Assembly (NCBI GenBank): GCA_031288955.1 | Contig: JAITQJ010000016.1 | Location: forward strand, 1 to 9,786 | Origin: Planctomycetaceae bacterium | GTDB taxonomy: Bacteria; Planctomycetota; Planctomycetia; Pirellulales; Thermoguttaceae | DNA: 9,786 nt | Reading direction: 5' to 3' | Part shown: positions 6,725 to 9,786 of the stretch, in pieces | Layout of the letters: every line of letters begins with the position of its first letter | Position numbering within the stretch: the stretch's first letter is position 1 | Translations under genes and position numbers: made by a program | The notes under the pieces: generated by a model | Seen by the model: only the letters and a program-made list of their open reading frames with translations | The model's database searches: none | What the model was told of the DNA's origin: nothing

Positions 6725-8116
6725 ATGTCCGAATTGATTATTAGCGTTGCCGGCTTGCGGGGCGTTGTCGGCGAAACGTTGACTCCTGATGTGGCAATGC
6801 GTTATGCCGCTGCGTTTTCTGCGGCGGTGAAAGAGGCGGGACCATTTGTCATCACACGGGACAGCAGACCGTCGGGGGCAATGCTTGCCGATGCCATTCA
6901 CGCCGCTCTGAACGCTTCCGGCAGAGATACTATTGATGCCGGTATTGCCGCCACGCCGACAACCGGTATTCTTATCCGGCAATATCACGCCGCCGGAGGA
7001 ATTCAGATTTCCGCATCACATAATCCCGGCGAATACAACGGAATGAAACTCTTCACCGCTGAAGGACGTGTTATTCCCAAACAGCCCGGCAGCAGTGTCC
7101 TGGAGGCGTACAAGTTAAATCAATTTCATTGGGTTCGCTTCGGCGGACTCGGAACGAAAACCGTTTGCAGCGATTCAACGGCAGCACATCTGCAAGCCGT
7201 ATTGCAAAGCGTTGATGCAGCGGCGGTTGCAGCACGAAAATTCAAAGTGCTGCTTGATGCCAATCACGGTGCCGGTGCTGTCTTGGGAGTAAAAGTTCTT
7301 AAAGCGTTAAACTGCGGCGTTACCGTTCTCGGTGAAGAACCGAACGGACAATTTCTGCACACGCCGGAACCGACTGCCGACAACCTTGCCGGGGTCAGTA
7401 CCGTTGCACAAAAAGAATTGCAGGGACAGAAGGCTAAATATGATGTGATATTCTGTCAAGACCCCGATGCTGACCGTTTGGCAATTATCGACGGCAACGG
7501 ACGCTACATCGGCGAAGAATACACACTGGCACTGTGTTTAGAACACGTTTTAGCGAAACGGCACAAAGAAGCGGCAAACCCGTCCGGCTCCGCTCCTTCC
7601 GCTGTTGTTATCAATTGCGCAACGAGCCGGATGTCGGAAGATATTGCTGCCGGATATGGAGCAAAGATATACCGCAGTGCCGTCGGCGAGGCGAATGTTG
7701 TTGACTTGATGTTAGCGAAACAGGCGGTTTTCGGCGGCGAAGGCAACGGCGGTCCTATCAATCCGGCGGTCGGTTACGTTCGGGACAGTTTTGTTGGAAT
7801 GGCTTTGATACTTGATATGATGGCGAAGACCGGAAAAAGCGTTGCAGAACTGGCGGATTCGCTGCCGAAATATGCGTTGGTGAAACGCAAGACAACGGTC
7901 GAATTGGCGAAGGTACCGGCGATGCTGGACAAAGCCGCTGCGGCATTTAAGACGCTGCCGTGCGACCGTATGGACGGTTTACGCATTGACCACGGCGATG
8001 CCTGGGTCTTATTGCGGGGCAGCAATACGGAACCGATAATCCGCATTTTTGCTGAAGCCCCGACTGCCGAACGGGCTAATAAACTCTGTGATGAAATCGA
8101 AAACGTGCTGCACTGA
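6725..8116 (+). CDS. glmM: Phosphohexomutase, GlmM / phosphomannomutase family
   Basis: An alpha-D-phosphohexomutase of 463 residues, the usual length, that moves phosphate between C6 and C1 of a hexose phosphate. The likely reaction is glucosamine-6-P to glucosamine-1-P for peptidoglycan and LPS precursors, though mannose or glucose phosphate is possible. All four family loops are present: the phosphoserine loop SASHNP with catalytic Ser98, the Mg loop DPDADR with D246, D248 and D250, the sugar loop GGEGNGG at 337-343, and the phosphate loop RGSNTEP at 431-437. The sugar loop differs from the GEQSGH/GEMSGH of typical bacterial enzymes and resembles archaeal-type members, so the symbol is tentative. 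A TAA three bases before AGA-ATG fixes the start at 6725. There is no promoter in the 20-base gap, so it is probably read from the TerC-like promoter. Confidence 0.85.
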   Translation: MSELIISVAGLRGVVGETLTPDVAMRYAAAFSAAVKEAGPFVITRDSRPSGAMLADAIHAALNASGRDTIDAGIAATPTTGILIRQYHAAGGIQISASHNPGEYNGMKLFTAEGRVIPKQPGSSVLEAYKLNQFHWVRFGGLGTKTVCSDSTAAHLQAVLQSVDAAAVAARKFKVLLDANHGAGAVLGVKVLKALNCGVTVLGEEPNGQFLHTPEPTADNLAGVSTVAQKELQGQKAKYDVIFCQDPDADRLAIIDGNGRYIGEEYTLALCLEHVLAKRHKEAANPSGSAPSAVVINCATSRMSEDIAAGYGAKIYRSAVGEANVVDLMLAKQAVFGGEGNGGPINPAVGYVRDSFVGMALILDMMAKTGKSVAELADSLPKYALVKRKTTVELAKVPAMLDKAAAAFKTLPCDRMDGLRIDHGDAWVLLRGSNTEPIIRIFAEAPTAERANKLCDEIENVLH

Positions 8117-8141
8117 TAGGGGCGTTCCCAAAGTTCAGTGC
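8108..8141 (+). terminator. Hairpin at the end of the phosphohexomutase gene
   Basis: TGCACTGA (8108-8115) pairs perfectly with TCAGTGCA (8134-8141), and GGG (8118-8120) can pair with CCC (8126-8128) inside the loop. It overlaps the TGA stop codon and has no T-tract after it, so a terminator role is only possible. Confidence 0.3.
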
Positions 8142-8173
8142 ATCGTGCCGTAGTTGGGGTCAAAAACGTCCTC

Positions 8174-8202
8174 TTGCGGAAAAAACTCGTCTGTGCTATA
8201 CT
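8174..8202 (+). promoter_or_regulatory. Sigma-70-type promoter for the glycosyltransferase gene
   Basis: The -35 TTGCGG (8174-8179), 17-base spacer and -10 TATACT (8197-8202) predict a transcript start near 8209 and a leader of about 33 bases before the ATG at 8242. The glycosyltransferase is therefore likely its own transcription unit. Confidence 0.7.
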
Positions 8203-8241
8203 CGGCGGGGAGTTGATAGTGTATGTTATGGAACATGTCTA

Positions 8242-9123
8242 ATGACAGTCAAAAAGGTATTTTCTCTCTTATCGATTAAACTTTGGAAATTGCTGTTGTA
8301 CATTCCGTTCATCGGCGATAGGGAAGCAAAACGTGTCGCTGATGAATTTCCTCATATCTTATCTTTGGAAGAAACGATTGACCGGCTGATTCAGGGATAC
8401 AGCATTGCCCGATACGGAGACGGAGAAATCCGGCTTTGTATGGGACACCATTTGCCTTTTCAACGTTGCCGTCCGGTACTGCAAAAACGGCTGCTCGAAA
8501 TCTTGCAACATACGCAGCAAGACCGGTTTTTGGTAGGACACAACTCGTATCTTGTCAATCATTCGGAACGTTCGTGGAAGGAATGTTGGAAACAAATTTT
8601 TGCACTCGTCCGCAAAGATATTTTGTTACAAAAAAATGCACCGCGACCAAACAGGCGGTACGGCTATCAGCAATGGAATTGGATGCAGTATTGGCGGTTT
8701 ATCAAATCATTTATTCCTTCGGCGGTCTATGCAGACGCAGGAATATCCAGAGAGGGCGTTTTTCAGGCAGTACCGCTTGATAAAATCAAAGCGATATGGA
8801 ACGACCGCGATGTAATATTCATCGTTCCCCAAAACGGTAAATTCGTTTATGAGCCGAGATTGTTTGATAATATGAGGTCGATAGAATACATTTACATCGA
8901 GCCGTGCGATGCGTTCAACGACTATGACCGCATAATGAACGAAGCACAAACAAACAAACAAACAAACAAACAATTTTTTTCATCGCAGCAGGTCCGACTG
9001 CAACGGTCTTGGCTTATGATTTGTACAAAGCCGGCTATCAAGCATTGGATTTCGGACATCTCCCAAACTGCTACCGGCAATTCCTCGGCGAAGCACCAGC
9101 ACCGGAACAACTGCCGCCTGTAA
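8242..9123 (+). CDS. GT-D fold glycosyltransferase (DUF1792-like), frame-shifted at a CAAA repeat
   Basis: A probable metal-dependent GT-D fold sugar transferase (PF08759-like, formerly DUF1792; relatives include streptococcal dGT1) acting on a surface glycan or glycoprotein. The N-terminal signature SIARYGDGEIRL holds the D60-G61-E62 (DXE) expected for metal and nucleotide-sugar binding, and YADAGISR lies near 163-170. A hydrophobic patch at 8-25 may associate with the membrane. Around residue 236 the frame enters a CAAA tract and the last about 50 residues become unrelated to the family. The missing C-terminus, with AAGPTATVLAYDLYKAGYQ and DFGHL, is encoded in the -1 frame to 9128. As sequenced the product is 293 residues with a foreign tail; with one more CAAA it would be 296 residues with the family tail. 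The ATG at 8242 is the only in-frame start after the promoter; its Shine-Dalgarno is weak. Phase-OFF allele is my reading; pseudogene or sequencing error are alternatives. Confidence 0.82.
   Translation: MTVKKVFSLLSIKLWKLLLYIPFIGDREAKRVADEFPHILSLEETIDRLIQGYSIARYGDGEIRLCMGHHLPFQRCRPVLQKRLLEILQHTQQDRFLVGHNSYLVNHSERSWKECWKQIFALVRKDILLQKNAPRPNRRYGYQQWNWMQYWRFIKSFIPSAVYADAGISREGVFQAVPLDKIKAIWNDRDVIFIVPQNGKFVYEPRLFDNMRSIEYIYIEPCDAFNDYDRIMNEAQTNKQTNKQFFSSQQVRLQRSWLMICTKPAIKHWISDISQTATGNSSAKHQHRNNCRL
8947..8973 (+). repeat. Tetranucleotide repeat (CAAA)6 + CAA inside the glycosyltransferase gene
   Basis: Six perfect CAAA units (8947-8970) followed by CAA and directly by seven T (8974-8980). The unit length is not a multiple of three, so gain or loss of units shifts the frame. 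By direct count 7 or 4 units place the family C-terminus in frame, 6 (observed) gives the foreign tail, and 5 or 8 bring in the TGA at 9017-9019. In frame the tract encodes a Gln-Thr-Asn-Lys linker just before the strand leading to AAGPTATVL. Confidence 0.95.
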
Positions 9124-9128
9124 AATAA
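8979..9128 (+). other. Displaced C-terminal coding segment of the GT-D glycosyltransferase
   Basis: Read from 8979 this segment gives FIAAGPTATVLAYDLYKAGY (first 20 residues), then a DFGHL motif and a Pro-rich end, stopping at TAA 9126-9128. The GPTATVLAYDL and ALDxGH motifs are the conserved end of GT-D proteins. The segment has no start of its own and is reached only if the upstream frame shifts by -1 or equivalent, so it belongs to the gene at 8242. Confidence 0.85.
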
Positions 9129-9204
9129 ACTTGTTTCCGCAATCTTACGACGGCGGTTCTGGACGGGCGGCGCAATCTTCGGCACGGTTCTTGCAGTTGC
9201 GCAT

Positions 9205-9251
9205 AGCACAGACAAGTTTTGTCCGCAATAAGTGCTTTCGTCTTGTTTTTT
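9205..9251 (+). terminator. Weak nested hairpin and T-run after the glycosyltransferase
   Basis: In the gene-free 9129-9317 stretch, AGCAC (9205-9209) can pair with GTGCT (9232-9236), enclosing GACAA-gtt-TTGTC (9211-9223); six T follow at 9246-9251. The T-run is 10 bases from the stem, so terminator function is uncertain. I see nothing else convincing in this stretch, which separates two convergent genes. Confidence 0.22.
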
Positions 9252-9317
9252 AGGACGTTCTATGGGGATTATCGCAATGACTATGTTACGGAACAAACCT
9301 ATTTATACAGCAACTTT

Positions 9318-9786
9318 TTACCGCACGAGATTTTGCCGAAAATCCTTAATGCTTTCGCAGGTAACAGCCGCTTCTAGCAGGGAATCTAAAGCGGTCAAAT
9401 CGGTATATGACTGGATGCTTTCCTGAACCGTTTTGGGAATGGTCTGAAACCGGGTACGTAAGACGGATATTACGGCATTTGCCTTGCCGCGGATGATGCC
9501 GCGTTCCTCGCCGCGAACCTCCCCAAGGGCAATACCGCGTTCCTCACCGCGAACTTCCCATTTTGCAGTTACCCCTGCTTCTTCCATCACTTCGTCAAAT
9601 GTTTTGCTTCTCATATCTTGAATCTCCTGAAATATAAACGGATTCGCTTTCAATATCACTTGCAAATATGCTTCTACCGATAATTTACCGCCGCTGCGTT
9701 CCTGCTGCGTAATAACTCTGTCCATACCGGCAGCGTCCAAATCATCACGCAAACTCCGAAGCCAAAGGTTGTCCTCTTCCGCCAAA
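9318..9786 (-). CDS. Rpn-family PD-(D/E)XK recombination-promoting nuclease / putative transposase (C-terminal part)
   Basis: The minus-strand frame is open to the window edge, so the N-terminal nuclease core lies outside; about 155 residues are visible, ending at TAA (complement of 9318-9320). The layout matches the C-terminal half of Rpn/PD-(D/E)XK transposase-family proteins: a helical segment, a charged Arg/Glu/Gly-rich linker with the 12-residue unit EVRGEERGIALG nearly twice, and a conserved helical tail (VLRTRFQTIPKTVQE, then DLTALDSLLEAAVT and a SIKDF end). Rpn proteins are DNA nucleases linked to RecA-independent recombination and, in E. coli, to phage defence restrained by intragenic C-terminal products. 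The catalytic residues cannot be seen here. The gene converges on the glycosyltransferase and is probably independent of it. Confidence 0.8.
   Translation of the reverse strand, partial: LAEEDNLWLRSLRDDLDAAGMDRVITQQERSGGKLSVEAYLQVILKANPFIFQEIQDMRSKTFDEVMEEAGVTAKWEVRGEERGIALGEVRGEERGIIRGKANAVISVLRTRFQTIPKTVQESIQSYTDLTALDSLLEAAVTCESIKDFRQNLVR
9499..9559 (-). repeat. Imperfect 36-base tandem repeat in the Rpn-family gene
   Basis: A 25-base core at 9499-9523 recurs at 9535-9559 with two differences, giving a 36-base period and a duplicated 12-residue EVRGEERGI-type unit. Copy-number change here would keep the frame and alter only the length of the charged linker. Confidence 0.85.

Noticed and set aside
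8947..8973. CAAA tract as part of a CRISPR or iteron array
   Set aside because: The units are four bases with no spacers and lie within coding sequence.
8965..8981. Programmed -1 ribosomal frameshift at the CAAA/T7 junction
   Set aside because: In the gene's frame the T-run reads A TTT TTT C, not a good X XXY YYZ heptamer, and I see no strong stimulatory hairpin just downstream; repeat slippage explains the break better.
8922..9296. Minus-strand open frame of 124 codons across the glycosyltransferase 3' end and the gap after it
   Set aside because: Its Cys-Leu-Phe-Val run is the antisense reading of the CAAA tract, it covers conserved GT-D coding sequence on the other strand, and I recognise no family.
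9129..9317. Insertion-sequence remnant or small gene between the convergent genes
   Set aside because: No terminal inverted repeats, target duplications or recognisable peptide are visible on either strand.

Overview
The window reads like a chromosomal stretch of a Gram-negative, probably anaerobic bacterium of the Planctomycetota. This rests on a BBP2/OmpL-like beta-barrel porin with a Cys-rich mature N-terminus (a family expanded in planctomycetes), a low-oxygen type Fe-S electron-transfer protein, an archaeal/planctomycete-looking phosphohexomutase loop, and mostly weak Shine-Dalgarno sites. It is an inference from gene families; no marker gene is present.

Layout. Bases 1-2202 are the 3' part of a large N6-adenine DNA methyltransferase / type IIG-like restriction-modification gene, visibly more A+T-rich than the rest. 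A consensus promoter (2244-2272) then drives a cysteine-rich Fe-S protein (2299-3159), followed closely by an exported alpha/beta-hydrolase (3185-4159). Next comes the porin (4356-5579), ending in a strong stem-loop (5614-5651) that abuts another consensus promoter (5655-5683). That promoter leads a TerC/Alx-family membrane protein (5727-6704) and, 20 bases on, a GlmM-like phosphohexomutase (6725-8116). A third promoter (8174-8202) leads a GT-D fold glycosyltransferase (8242-9123). The right edge is the C-terminal part of an Rpn-family PD-(D/E)XK nuclease on the minus strand (9318-9786).

Main discovery. The glycosyltransferase carries six CAAA units plus CAA (8947-8973) inside the coding region. 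Upstream and downstream parts of the family are both present but lie in different frames, joined exactly at this tract. One more CAAA unit (7) or two fewer (4) would restore a full 296-residue enzyme. The window therefore looks like the OFF (or altered C-terminus) phase of a slipped-strand, phase-variable glycosyltransferase. Simple-repeat phase variation of surface sugars is well known in Haemophilus and Neisseria, but I know of no described planctomycete case.

How the parts relate. The phosphohexomutase makes sugar-1-phosphate precursors, the switchable glycosyltransferase would decorate a surface glycan, and the porin is the neighbouring envelope component. Defence/mobility-type genes (R-M and Rpn) lie on both sides. 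A switchable surface glycan next to such genes would fit phage or host-interaction pressure, but that link is inference. Three promoters share the same design (cTTG-type -35, exactly 17-base spacer, TATAAT/TATACT), which suggests ordinary housekeeping-sigma expression.
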